From assembly GCF_003049685.1 (NCBI RefSeq), contig NZ_PYSY02000002.1, positions 1,029,501-1,093,500 on the forward strand: a DNA stretch of 64,000 nt. The letters are read 5' to 3'. A program made the translations under genes and the position numbers. The notes beneath the pieces are model-generated. The model was not told the origin of the DNA. It saw only the letters and a program-made list of their open reading frames with translations, and searched no databases. Shown here piece after piece: positions 8,167-15,506 of this stretch; position 1 is the stretch's first letter; each line of letters opens with the position of its first letter. Source of the DNA: Brucella pituitosa. GTDB taxonomy: Bacteria > Pseudomonadota > Alphaproteobacteria > Rhizobiales > Rhizobiaceae.

Positions 8167-9267
8167 ATGAAGAAAACGGTCCGTTTCATTCTCACAGTCA
8201 GCCTTGTTATGATCGCCGCTCAGGCTTGGGCGCAATCATCTCTTGGCATCGGTGCCAATGAAGTCGCCATGAAACCGACCGGACCTTTTGCGCATATCAT
8301 TCTCTGGATGAATGAACAGCAGCGCAGCTTCTATCTCGCCATGACCAACGCGCTCAAAGCCATGCGCGAAGACCCGTGGCAGGCATCGGTTCTTATCGGC
8401 CTTTCCTTCGTTTATGGTGTTTTCCATGCTGCTGGCCCCGGCCATGGCAAGGCGGTCATTTCGTCTTACATGATCGCCAATGAAACGGCGCTGAGACGCG
8501 GCATCTTCCTGTCCTTCATCTCGTCGCTTCTTCAGGCGATCATGGCGGTCTTCGTGGTCGGACTCGCATGGTTTTTGCTACGCGGCACCGGCATTTCGAT
8601 GAACCAGACGGCGCGCTATATGGAGATTGCCAGTTTCGCGCTGGTGCTTTTCTTTGGCCTGTGGTTGCTGGCACGCAAATTGCCGCTTCTGTTCAAGAAG
8701 CGTGACAGTGCCGAGCCTTCCCCGACAAGCGCGCTTTTTGCAGCAGCGCCTCAAACGGCAATGGCCAGCGGTCCAGCCTGGCAGGGCAGCGTTTCACAAA
8801 GCACGCGTGCGCTCGCCGCAAGCAGCACGGTCAAGCTGAATTACAAGCCCGCCAATACCACGACAGATCACGTCTTCATCGGCGAAGGCGATATTTGCGC
8901 TGATTGCGGCAATGCCCATATTGCCGATCCATCGACGCTTGGCGACGATTTCAACTGGAAAACGGCTTGGTCGGCGATTCTCTCTGTCGGCCTGCGCCCC
9001 TGCTCAGGCGCGCTGATCGTGCTCACCTTTGCACTTCTCAATGGTCTGATGGTTGGCGGATTGCTCTCGGTCTTCGCGATGGCCTTCGGCACATTTCTAA
9101 CCGTCGCCATACTCGCAACCCTGGCCGTAACCGCCAAGAACACGGCATTGCGCTTTGCAGGCAGCAGCGCCATGTCCGGTCGCTTGAAAGCAGCGATTGA
9201 AGTAGGCGCGGCACTATTTATTGCGCTGACCGGCGCTCTGTTGCTTAGTGCTGCACTCGTAGGTTAG
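8167..9267 (+). CDS. NicO-family nickel/cobalt transporter
   Basis: 366 residues. A signal-like first helix is followed by about six further membrane segments. The family signature HAAGPGHGKAVISSY (~83-97) is present, as is the second-half motif SVGLRPCSGALIVLTF (~276-291). Between them is a long soluble loop (~175-260) with CADCGNAH (about 242-249), a likely metal ligand cluster. NicO/RcnA proteins move Ni2+ or Co2+; direction (uptake or efflux) cannot be decided from sequence. It is translationally close to the DUF1007 gene. Its last bases overlap those of the convergent small membrane gene. Uptake would suit the urease encoded at 37-43 kb. Confidence 0.85.
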   Translation: MKKTVRFILTVSLVMIAAQAWAQSSLGIGANEVAMKPTGPFAHIILWMNEQQRSFYLAMTNALKAMREDPWQASVLIGLSFVYGVFHAAGPGHGKAVISSYMIANETALRRGIFLSFISSLLQAIMAVFVVGLAWFLLRGTGISMNQTARYMEIASFALVLFFGLWLLARKLPLLFKKRDSAEPSPTSALFAAAPQTAMASGPAWQGSVSQSTRALAASSTVKLNYKPANTTTDHVFIGEGDICADCGNAHIADPSTLGDDFNWKTAWSAILSVGLRPCSGALIVLTFALLNGLMVGGLLSVFAMAFGTFLTVAILATLAVTAKNTALRFAGSSAMSGRLKAAIEVGAALFIALTGALLLSAALVG

Positions 9268-9470
9268 TCCTTATTCTGGCGGCGCGAACGCAGCCAGAAT
9301 ATGCCAAAGAAACTGAGTACGAAGAGTATCCCGAAAATAACCGCTGCGATGTGCGAGCGTTCGCCAAGCGCGATCATGATGGTTGGCAAATAATAAGCGA
9401 GCACGCCAAAACCAACCAGGATAATGGCTGCGGCAATTGCCGGATTGCTCTTCTTCGGTTCAGCCGCCAA
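9264..9470 (-). CDS. Small two-helix membrane protein
   Basis: 68 residues with two hydrophobic helices (~11-33 and ~40-60), a Lys-rich start and a basic RSRRQNK tail, so both ends are probably cytoplasmic. I do not recognise a family with a known function. Its first 11 nt overlap the end of the acetyltransferase gene upstream on the same strand, suggesting translational coupling, and its stop overlaps the stop of the convergent NicO gene. Confidence 0.65.
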   Translation of the reverse strand: MAAEPKKSNPAIAAAIILVGFGVLAYYLPTIMIALGERSHIAAVIFGILFVLSFFGIFWLRSRRQNKD

Positions 9471-10137
9471 TGCGAAAATCCTCTAATTTTCTGATCTGCT
9501 GACCGTCACTATCAAAGTTTGTCGGCGCAAGCCATGCCTGATAAGCTTGTTTCAGCGCTGGCCATTCGCTGTCGATGATCGAAAACCATGCGGTGTCGCG
9601 GTTTTTGCCTTTCGCCACCATATGCTGGCGGAAAGTACCCTCAAACTGGAAGCCGAAACGTTCCGCCGCGCGCTTGGATGGCGCGTTGCTATCGTTGCAT
9701 TTCCACTCATAGCGGCGATAGCCCAGCTCATCGAAAATGTGCTGCATGAACAGGAACTGCGCTTCGGTGGCAGCGGGTTTACGCGAGATGAGCGGCCCCC
9801 AATAGATATTTCCAATCTCGATGGCACCATGAACCGGATCGATACGCATCAAGGCCTGACGACCGGCGACCTTACCGCTGGCCTTATCAATCACCGCAAA
9901 AAATAACGGATCTTCGCTGGCTGACACTCTTTCAAGCCACGGCTGAAAAGCTTCACGCGTTGCAGGTGGAACTTCGAACAGCCATGTGAAACGCTGATCG
10001 GCATCCGTTACGGAAGACGCCGCAAACAGCTCGTCACCATGCTTTTTCGCATCAAGCGGCTCAAGCCTGACATAGCGGCCTTCCAGAACCTTGCGTTCAG
10101 GCCTCGGGCGGGTGGTCCAGTTCTGCAAATCAGTCAT
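9460..10137 (-). CDS. GNAT acetyltransferase, RimJ/RimL-like
   Basis: 225 residues. The order LEGRYVRLEPLD at the start, then GAIEIGNIYWGPLISRKPAATEAQFLFMQHIFDELGYRRYEWKCN-type core split by a helix, and SKRAAERFGFQFEGTFRQHMVAKGKNRDTAWFSII at the end is the classic RimJ/RimL layout. Such enzymes acetylate N-terminal or small-molecule amines with acetyl-CoA. GGGAG precedes the ATG at 10137 by about 8 nt. The small membrane gene overlaps its 3' end. Substrate unknown. Confidence 0.85.
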   Translation of the reverse strand: MTDLQNWTTRPRPERKVLEGRYVRLEPLDAKKHGDELFAASSVTDADQRFTWLFEVPPATREAFQPWLERVSASEDPLFFAVIDKASGKVAGRQALMRIDPVHGAIEIGNIYWGPLISRKPAATEAQFLFMQHIFDELGYRRYEWKCNDSNAPSKRAAERFGFQFEGTFRQHMVAKGKNRDTAWFSIIDSEWPALKQAYQAWLAPTNFDSDGQQIRKLEDFRIGG

Positions 10138-10206
10138 TTCAATGCTCCCATTTTATAGCGACAGGAACATAAAAGGCGGATTACGCAAACAGGAAAATTG
10201 TCACCC

Positions 10207-11286
10207 TTATTTTTCTCTGATTGCGGCACGATCCACGGAAACAGCTTTGACGAGCGCCACGACCTGAACACCTACAGCAAGGCCCAGATCATCGACCGAA
10301 CGCCGCGTCAGTCGCGCACCCAGACGCCGCCCCTGAAAGTCAAGCGCAACATGGGCATTGGGGCCCTCTCCCGCTTCAATCGCCACAATGGAAACTGGCA
10401 ACACGTTGCGGATACTGATCGCATCAGGTGCCTTGCGCGCAATGGAGACATCGCGTGCGCGAACCCGAAGACGCACATGCATGTTCTGTTTAAGCCCGGC
10501 ATCGCTGAGCTGGAATGTCGTCCCGCCAAGATCGATTTCCGCAAGCTTGTAGCGCTCATCATAAGTCGAAACCGAGCCTTCAAGCAGCACACCAGCGCCC
10601 TCACCGTCCCCATCAATCAGCGGGAAGATCTCGGCAGCCTCGCCACTAGCTTTCACCTTGCCAGCCGATAGAAGAACGATTTCATCAGCAAGCCGCGCAA
10701 CCTCGTCGATTTCGTGGCTGACATAGATGATCGGCACATGGCTTTCATCGCGAAGCCGCTCGATAAAGGGCAAAATCTCCTGCCTGCGTGCATGATCCAG
10801 AGAGGACAGCGGCTCGTCCAGCAACAAAAGCGCGGGGTCAGACAAAAGCGCACGACCAATGGCCACACGCTGGCGCTCGCCGCCCGAAAGAGTTGCCGGA
10901 CGACGATCCAAGAGATGATCGATACCAAGCAGCGCCACAACCTCATCAAAGCTGCGGCTGTTCTGGCGTTTTCCGGCCCAGCGCGCATAAGTGAGGTTTC
11001 GCTTCACGCTCATATGCGGAAACAGCCGCGCTTCCTGAAACACATAGCCGATACGGCGCTTTTCAGGTGGCAGGTTGATCCCCTTTTCGGCATCGAAAAG
11101 CGTGAAGTCACCAACTGCGATGCGCCCGCTTTCCGGACGCAGCGTTCCGGCAATCATCTTGAGAAGCGTTGTTTTGCCAGCGCCTGAATGGCCAAACAGA
11201 GCCGTGACACCCCAACGAGCAGCAAAATCTGCTTCGACCGCGAATTTGCCATTGCGGCCAGCGACGGAAACTTCAAGACCGCTCAT
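10207..11286 (-). CDS. modC: Molybdate ABC transporter ATP-binding protein
   Basis: 359 residues. Walker A GHSGAGKTT (~31-39), Q-loop in VFQEARLFPHMSV, signature LSGGERQR, Walker B LLLLDEPLSSLDH and the H-loop YVSHEIDEV are all present. The C-terminal ~70 residues form a Mop/TOBE-like molybdate-binding domain (MHVRLRVRARDVSIARK). It powers uptake of molybdate through ModB. The start at 11286 is chosen because it gives an ATGA overlap with the modB stop; a longer in-frame version from 11319 would read 11 codons back into modB. Confidence 0.93.
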   Translation of the reverse strand: MSGLEVSVAGRNGKFAVEADFAARWGVTALFGHSGAGKTTLLKMIAGTLRPESGRIAVGDFTLFDAEKGINLPPEKRRIGYVFQEARLFPHMSVKRNLTYARWAGKRQNSRSFDEVVALLGIDHLLDRRPATLSGGERQRVAIGRALLSDPALLLLDEPLSSLDHARRQEILPFIERLRDESHVPIIYVSHEIDEVARLADEIVLLSAGKVKASGEAAEIFPLIDGDGEGAGVLLEGSVSTYDERYKLAEIDLGGTTFQLSDAGLKQNMHVRLRVRARDVSIARKAPDAISIRNVLPVSIVAIEAGEGPNAHVALDFQGRRLGARLTRRSVDDLGLAVGVQVVALVKAVSVDRAAIREK

Positions 11287-11963
11287 TTCGCTTCTCCTGC
11301 AAGCCTGCGCTGTAACCATTCAGACAACACCACGGCAGCAATGGAAATGGCTGCAGAAATCGCTATCAGACGGAAAGCTTCGGCGTCGCCTGTGGGCGTC
11401 TGCAAAAGCGCATAGATCGCCAGCGAAAGCGTCTGCGTTTCGCCCGGAATGTTGGAAACAAAGGTGATGGTCGCGCCGAACTCGCCCAGCGCCTTGGCAA
11501 AGCCAAGCACCGCACCCGCCAGAATGCCCGGCAGCAAAGGCGGCAAAATCACCGTGAAAAAAGCAATGACCCTGTTGGCGCCGAGCGTGCGCGCTGCTTC
11601 TTCAAGCCCTCGATCAAGCCCCTCAATCGAAAGACGAATAGGGCGAACGAGCAGCGGAAACGCCATGACACCTGCAGCAAGAGCTGCACCGGTCCAGCGG
11701 AAGGAAAAGGAAAGGCCGAGCCATTCCTGCAACGGCACTCCAAGCGCGCCACGCGATCCAAACCAGATCAACAATAAATAGCCTGTCACCACCGGCGGCA
11801 GAACCAGCGGCATGGTGACAATGGCCTGCACAAGAGACTTGCCCGGAAAATTAAACCGGGCAAGAATCCACGCAACAAGAAAGGCAATTGGCAGAGCGAC
11901 AACAATAGCGATCCCGGCAACCCGCAGCGACAGAGCAACAATCTGCCAGACATTACTTTCCAT
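11283..11963 (-). CDS. modB: Molybdate ABC transporter permease
   Basis: 226 residues, five or so membrane helices, with the binding-protein-dependent permease loop EAARTLGANRVIAFFTVILPPLLPG (the EAA motif that docks on ModC). It forms the inner-membrane channel for molybdate. It follows modA after 18 bp and overlaps modC by 4 nt (ATGA), so modABC is one operon. Confidence 0.93.
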   Translation of the reverse strand: MESNVWQIVALSLRVAGIAIVVALPIAFLVAWILARFNFPGKSLVQAIVTMPLVLPPVVTGYLLLIWFGSRGALGVPLQEWLGLSFSFRWTGAALAAGVMAFPLLVRPIRLSIEGLDRGLEEAARTLGANRVIAFFTVILPPLLPGILAGAVLGFAKALGEFGATITFVSNIPGETQTLSLAIYALLQTPTGDAEAFRLIAISAAISIAAVVLSEWLQRRLAGEAK

Positions 11964-11981
11964 TGCTTGGGCCTTCCATCA

Positions 11982-12737
11982 TTACTGAGCGGCCTCTACA
12001 GCGCCAACGAAGCCCTTGTCCTTGATGATCGCCTGACCGGCATCGCTTTCAAGGAACGCAAGGAATGCCTTGGCGGCATCATTTTCGTTCTTTGCAATCA
12101 GTGCTGCAGGATACAGGATCGGAGCATGGCTCGAAGCCGGGAAGCGATAGGCTTCAACGAGTTCAGGCGCAGCCGCACGATCGGATGCATAGACGATTGC
12201 CGCCTTCACTTCGGCGCGGCTCACATATTGCAGCGCAACGCGCACGTTTTCGGTGAAAACGGCATTCTTTTCGACGTCTTTCCAGATATCGAGCTTTTCA
12301 AGCGCTGCCTTGCCATATTTGCCAGCAGGAACGTTTGATGGATCGCCCATTGCGAAACGACCAGCGCTGAGTAGTTCCTTGGCTTCACCCTTCGGCGTTT
12401 CCTTCTGCGTTGCAATTACCAGCGCATTGCCTGCAATCACCTTGCGCGAAGCCTTGTCGATGGCATCGGCCTTTTCGACATAATCCATCCAGTCAAGATC
12501 GGCAGAAATGAAAATATTTGCGGGAGCGCCCTGCTCGATCTGCTTTGCCAGAACCGAAGACGAAGCAAAGGAAGCCACAACTTCCGTGCCGTCCTCGGCT
12601 TTGATCTGCTTGGCGGCTTCCTCGATCACATCCTTCATGCTGGCTGCAGCAAAGACCGTGACCTTTTCGGCGGCATGAGCAACCGATGCAGCACCAGCTG
12701 CAACCGTGATAAGAAACGCAGCGATAAGTTTTTTCAT
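11982..12737 (-). CDS. modA: Molybdate-binding periplasmic protein
   Basis: 251 residues. A signal peptide ending AHAAE is followed by VTVFAAASMKDVIEEAAKQ, the ModA start where Ser and Ala backbone groups bind the oxyanion. SFASSSVLAKQIEQGAPANIFISAD and the later GKYGKAALEKLDIW and VYASDRAAAPELVE segments match the family. GGAGG lies 7 nt before ATG 12737. It is the first gene of modABC and captures molybdate (or tungstate) in the periplasm. Confidence 0.93.
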   Translation of the reverse strand: MKKLIAAFLITVAAGAASVAHAAEKVTVFAAASMKDVIEEAAKQIKAEDGTEVVASFASSSVLAKQIEQGAPANIFISADLDWMDYVEKADAIDKASRKVIAGNALVIATQKETPKGEAKELLSAGRFAMGDPSNVPAGKYGKAALEKLDIWKDVEKNAVFTENVRVALQYVSRAEVKAAIVYASDRAAAPELVEAYRFPASSHAPILYPAALIAKNENDAAKAFLAFLESDAGQAIIKDKGFVGAVEAAQ

Positions 12738-13042
12738 TGTCTACCTCCATAGAGCCCGTATTTCGGGCAAACACCATCACGCGCCGGAAAAAATCCGCCG
12801 CCGTTTGTTCGAGCATCAAGACCTGTCCAGATGCTCTAACTTGCGATGATGGGTATGATGGAGGCAAACGCGACCCGGATGCCGTCAGACCCTTTTCACA
12901 CGGGCGTCCATGCAAAAGCCGCCCAGAATTTCCGTAACGAATTCAGATCGTTCCGAAAACATAGCCACCTTAAAGGGGAGTATTAGCTTTGGCTAGTGCT
13001 GATAAGAATGATGCGGCAAAAGAAACCCCAACATCCTATATT
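12738..13042. other. Intergenic region upstream of modA
   Basis: About 305 bp. It contains the modA ribosome-binding site, a hairpin with arms GAGCATC/GATGCTC (about 12805-12836) that resembles the dispersed AGAGCAT repeats, and a weak plus-strand frame 12989-13069 (TTG start, 26 codons, AAGGGGAG 8 nt upstream) that runs into the end of trhO. I see no recognisable ModE box or molybdenum-cofactor riboswitch. Confidence 0.4.
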
Positions 13043-13963
13043 CTAGCGTCCAATGTGCTTGTGACTTGAGCCACGAAGCTTGGCGAGTTTTACCTGCTTT
13101 TCGCGCTCGGCAAAACGCGCGCGATCTTCCGGCGTGCGTTCGTCGTAGCAACCAGCGCAGGAAATGCCTTCCTCGAAGAACTGGGAAAGCTTGTCTTCAG
13201 CCGTAATCGGACGACGGCAGGCGCGGCAAAGCTCAATATCGCTTTCGGTCAGGCCATGACCAATTGCCACGCGTTCATCGAACACGAAGCATTCACCATT
13301 CCACATGCTTTCTTCGCTCGGCACTTCCTCAAGATACTTCAGAATGCCGCCTTTAAGGTGGAACACATCGTCGAAGCCCAAACCTTTGACGAAAGCAGTC
13401 GCCTTTTCACAACGAATGCCGCCGGTGCAGAACATGGCGATTTTCTTGCCTTCAAGCTTGTCGCGGTTCTGCTCCACCCATTCCGGAAATTCGCGGAATG
13501 TCTTGGTGTTTGGGTCAAGCGCGCCCTCGAACGTACCAATAGCATATTCGTAATCATTGCGCGTATCGACGACGACCGTGTCTTCATCGGCAATCAGCGC
13601 GTTCCAATCCTTGGGCGCAATATATGTGCCAACACTTTTCAGCGGATCAATGCCATCGACGCCCATGGTGACGATTTCGCGCTTCAAACGCACCTTCATG
13701 CGATAGAACGGCATTTCGCTGGCATGAGAGTATTTGAGTTCCGGATTGGCAAGCTCCGGGATCGACGTGATGTAAGCCACGAGCTTCTCAATCGCTGGCT
13801 TTGTTCCTGCAACTGTACCGTTGATGCCTTCCGCCGCCAGCAGCAGCGTCCCCTTGATGCCGTTAGAGCAGCAAAGTTCGGCCAGCGGCTCGCGCAGGCT
13901 TTCATATTGCGGCAAACGCGCAAAGCAATAAAGGGCAGCAACAGTAAAAGGCAGATTGCTCAT
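13043..13963 (-). CDS. trhO: tRNA U34 hydroxylation protein TrhO (rhodanese-like)
   Basis: 306 residues. The N-terminal acylphosphatase-like domain ([12 protein letters not shown]) is followed by a rhodanese domain with the active loop [14 protein letters not shown] (Cys ~178) and a Cys-rich tail (CRACRRPI ... CAGCYDE) typical of the YceA/TrhO family. TrhO uses oxygen to form 5-hydroxyuridine at wobble position 34 of some tRNAs. Length and motif order are normal for the family. The last residues are basic and disordered. It stands alone between modA and the divergent muramidase gene. Confidence 0.92.
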   Translation of the reverse strand: MSNLPFTVAALYCFARLPQYESLREPLAELCCSNGIKGTLLLAAEGINGTVAGTKPAIEKLVAYITSIPELANPELKYSHASEMPFYRMKVRLKREIVTMGVDGIDPLKSVGTYIAPKDWNALIADEDTVVVDTRNDYEYAIGTFEGALDPNTKTFREFPEWVEQNRDKLEGKKIAMFCTGGIRCEKATAFVKGLGFDDVFHLKGGILKYLEEVPSEESMWNGECFVFDERVAIGHGLTESDIELCRACRRPITAEDKLSQFFEEGISCAGCYDERTPEDRARFAEREKQVKLAKLRGSSHKHIGR

Positions 13964-14093
13964 CGTTCGATCTCTTCCAAATTTCCTCCGAACTAGTCCT
14001 CGAACGCGGCAAATTCAAGTTATTTATCCCCCTCCTCTCAAGACAAGCGAAAATCCGGCTTCGATAAACGCGGTTTGCAAGAGGAGAAACCTG

Positions 14094-14705
14094 ATGTTCG
14101 ATACGGAAAGTTTTGCAGAAATCATCTCATTGGCAAGGCAAGCCGGAATTGATCCGGCAGCGCTTCTGGCAGTGGCTGAAGTGGAAAGTGGCGGTCGCGC
14201 GCTTTTCGACATTAATGGCAAAAAAGAACCGGCAATACGCTTTGAAGGCCATTATTTCGACCGGAGGCTTGCAGGCCGTATTCGTGATCAGGCGCGTCAA
14301 GCCGGATTATCGGCGCCGGAAGCAGGGCGCGTGCGCAATCCGAAGACCCAGCGCGAACGCTGGCTTTTGCTTGAGCGGGCCGTGTCTATCCATAAGAAGG
14401 CGGCGCTTGAATCCACCTCATGGGGACTTGGTCAGGTGATGGGCGCCCATTGGGAATGGCTGGGCTATAGCAGCATTGATGAACTGATGGCGGAAGCGCG
14501 CAGTTCTGTCGGTGGACAGGTCAGACTGATGCTGAATTTCATCGACAAAGCCGGGTTGAAGACAGCACTGGAGCAGAAAGACTGGCGCAATTTCGCACGC
14601 CGCTATAACGGGCCAGCCTTCACACGCAATCAATATGATAGCCGCATGGCCGCAGCCTTTGAACGCTGGAACCGCAGCCTCGGCCGTATATTGCAAGCGG
14701 CATAA
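14094..14705 (+). CDS. N-acetylmuramidase-family protein (PF11860-like)
   Basis: 203 residues. AVAEVESGGRALFDINGKKEPAIRFEGHYF near the N-terminus is the hallmark of this peptidoglycan-hydrolase family, with Glu in 'EVESGG' as the likely catalytic acid. STSWGLGQVMG and the closing FARRYNGPAF-x-NQYDSRMAAAFERW complete the domain. The family is known from phage endolysins and from bacterial chromosomes. There is no signal peptide, so export would need a holin or another route, or the protein acts after lysis. GAGGAGAA sits 5 nt before ATG 14094; the frame extends upstream, but that part is not protein-like. Confidence 0.82.
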   Translation: MFDTESFAEIISLARQAGIDPAALLAVAEVESGGRALFDINGKKEPAIRFEGHYFDRRLAGRIRDQARQAGLSAPEAGRVRNPKTQRERWLLLERAVSIHKKAALESTSWGLGQVMGAHWEWLGYSSIDELMAEARSSVGGQVRLMLNFIDKAGLKTALEQKDWRNFARRYNGPAFTRNQYDSRMAAAFERWNRSLGRILQAA

Positions 14706-14807
14706 CACTGCCGCGCCGCGCATCGGTTTTGATGTACGCGGTAGACAAACAAGGCCATGCACTTTAAATCGATTTTTACCCGCACACTCAAGCAGAAGAG
14801 CAAGCTC

Positions 14808-15446
14808 ATGCCGCAGAAAACCGATCTTCTCGTTCCCGTCCTGCAAGGCCAACCAGTCATTCCCGTCTTGCTGATTGATAAGGTTGAACATGCGGTTCCG
14901 CTGGCACGCGCGCTGGCCAAGGGTGGATTGCCAGCAATCGAGATCACCTTGCGCACGGCTGCAGCACTCGACGCGATCCGCGCGGTCGCATCGGAAGTGC
15001 CGGAAGCAATCGTCGGTGCAGGCACTATTCTCAATGCAAAGCACTATGAAGACGCTGCCAAGGCAGGTTCACGTTTCATCGTCAGCCCCGGCGTTACGAA
15101 ATATATTCTCGCTGCAGCCAACGACAGCGACGTGCCACTGCTGCCAGCAGCGATCACGCCAAGCGAAATGCTGGCGTTGCGCGAAGAAGGCTATACACAT
15201 CTCAAGTTCTTCCCGGCAGAACAGGCAGGTGGTGCACCATTCCTGAAAGCCCTGTCATCGCCATTGGCCGGAACGATCTTCTGCCCGACTGGCGGCATCA
15301 GCCTTTCCAATGCGAAGACTTATCTTTCGCTGCCAAACGTCATCTGCGTAGGCGGCTCATGGGTTGCGCCAAAGGAACTGGTCGAAGCTGGCGATTGGGA
15401 CGGCATTACCAAGCTCGCAGCAGAAGCCGCTGCCTTGAAAGGCTGA
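14808..15446 (+). CDS. eda: KDPG (2-keto-3-deoxy-6-phosphogluconate) aldolase
   Basis: 212 residues. Splits KDPG into pyruvate and glyceraldehyde-3-phosphate in the Entner-Doudoroff pathway. EITLRT holds the catalytic Glu, PGVTKYI follows the phosphate-binding region, and HLKFFPAEQAGG carries the Schiff-base Lys; CPTGGISLSN completes the phosphate site. ATG 14808 is chosen because family members begin here; the upstream ATG at 14757 would add 17 unrelated residues. No edd gene is adjacent. A strong terminator follows. Confidence 0.93.
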   Translation: MPQKTDLLVPVLQGQPVIPVLLIDKVEHAVPLARALAKGGLPAIEITLRTAAALDAIRAVASEVPEAIVGAGTILNAKHYEDAAKAGSRFIVSPGVTKYILAAANDSDVPLLPAAITPSEMLALREEGYTHLKFFPAEQAGGAPFLKALSSPLAGTIFCPTGGISLSNAKTYLSLPNVICVGGSWVAPKELVEAGDWDGITKLAAEAAALKG

Positions 15447-15463
15447 ACTTAAGAAAGCGAAAT

Positions 15464-15492
15464 AAAAAAGGGGCCTCAAAGGCCCCTTTTTT
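15464..15492. terminator. Bidirectional rho-independent terminator
   Basis: AAAAAAGGGGCC-TCAAA-GGCCCCTTTTTT: a six-base-pair GC stem flanked by an A-run and a T-run, so it can end transcripts of both eda (+) and the DUF882 gene (-). Confidence 0.9.
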
Positions 15493-15506
15493 GATCTGTT
15501 GGAGGA

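Noticed and set aside
12738-13042. Possible molybdenum-cofactor riboswitch or ModE operator before modA
   Set aside because: I could not find the expected conserved stems or a ModE-like palindrome; only a repeat-like GAGCATC hairpin is present.
12989-13069. 26-codon frame with AAGGGGAG before a TTG
   Set aside because: The ribosome-binding site is attractive, but the frame is very short, has a TTG start and overlaps the end of trhO; kept only as a remark.
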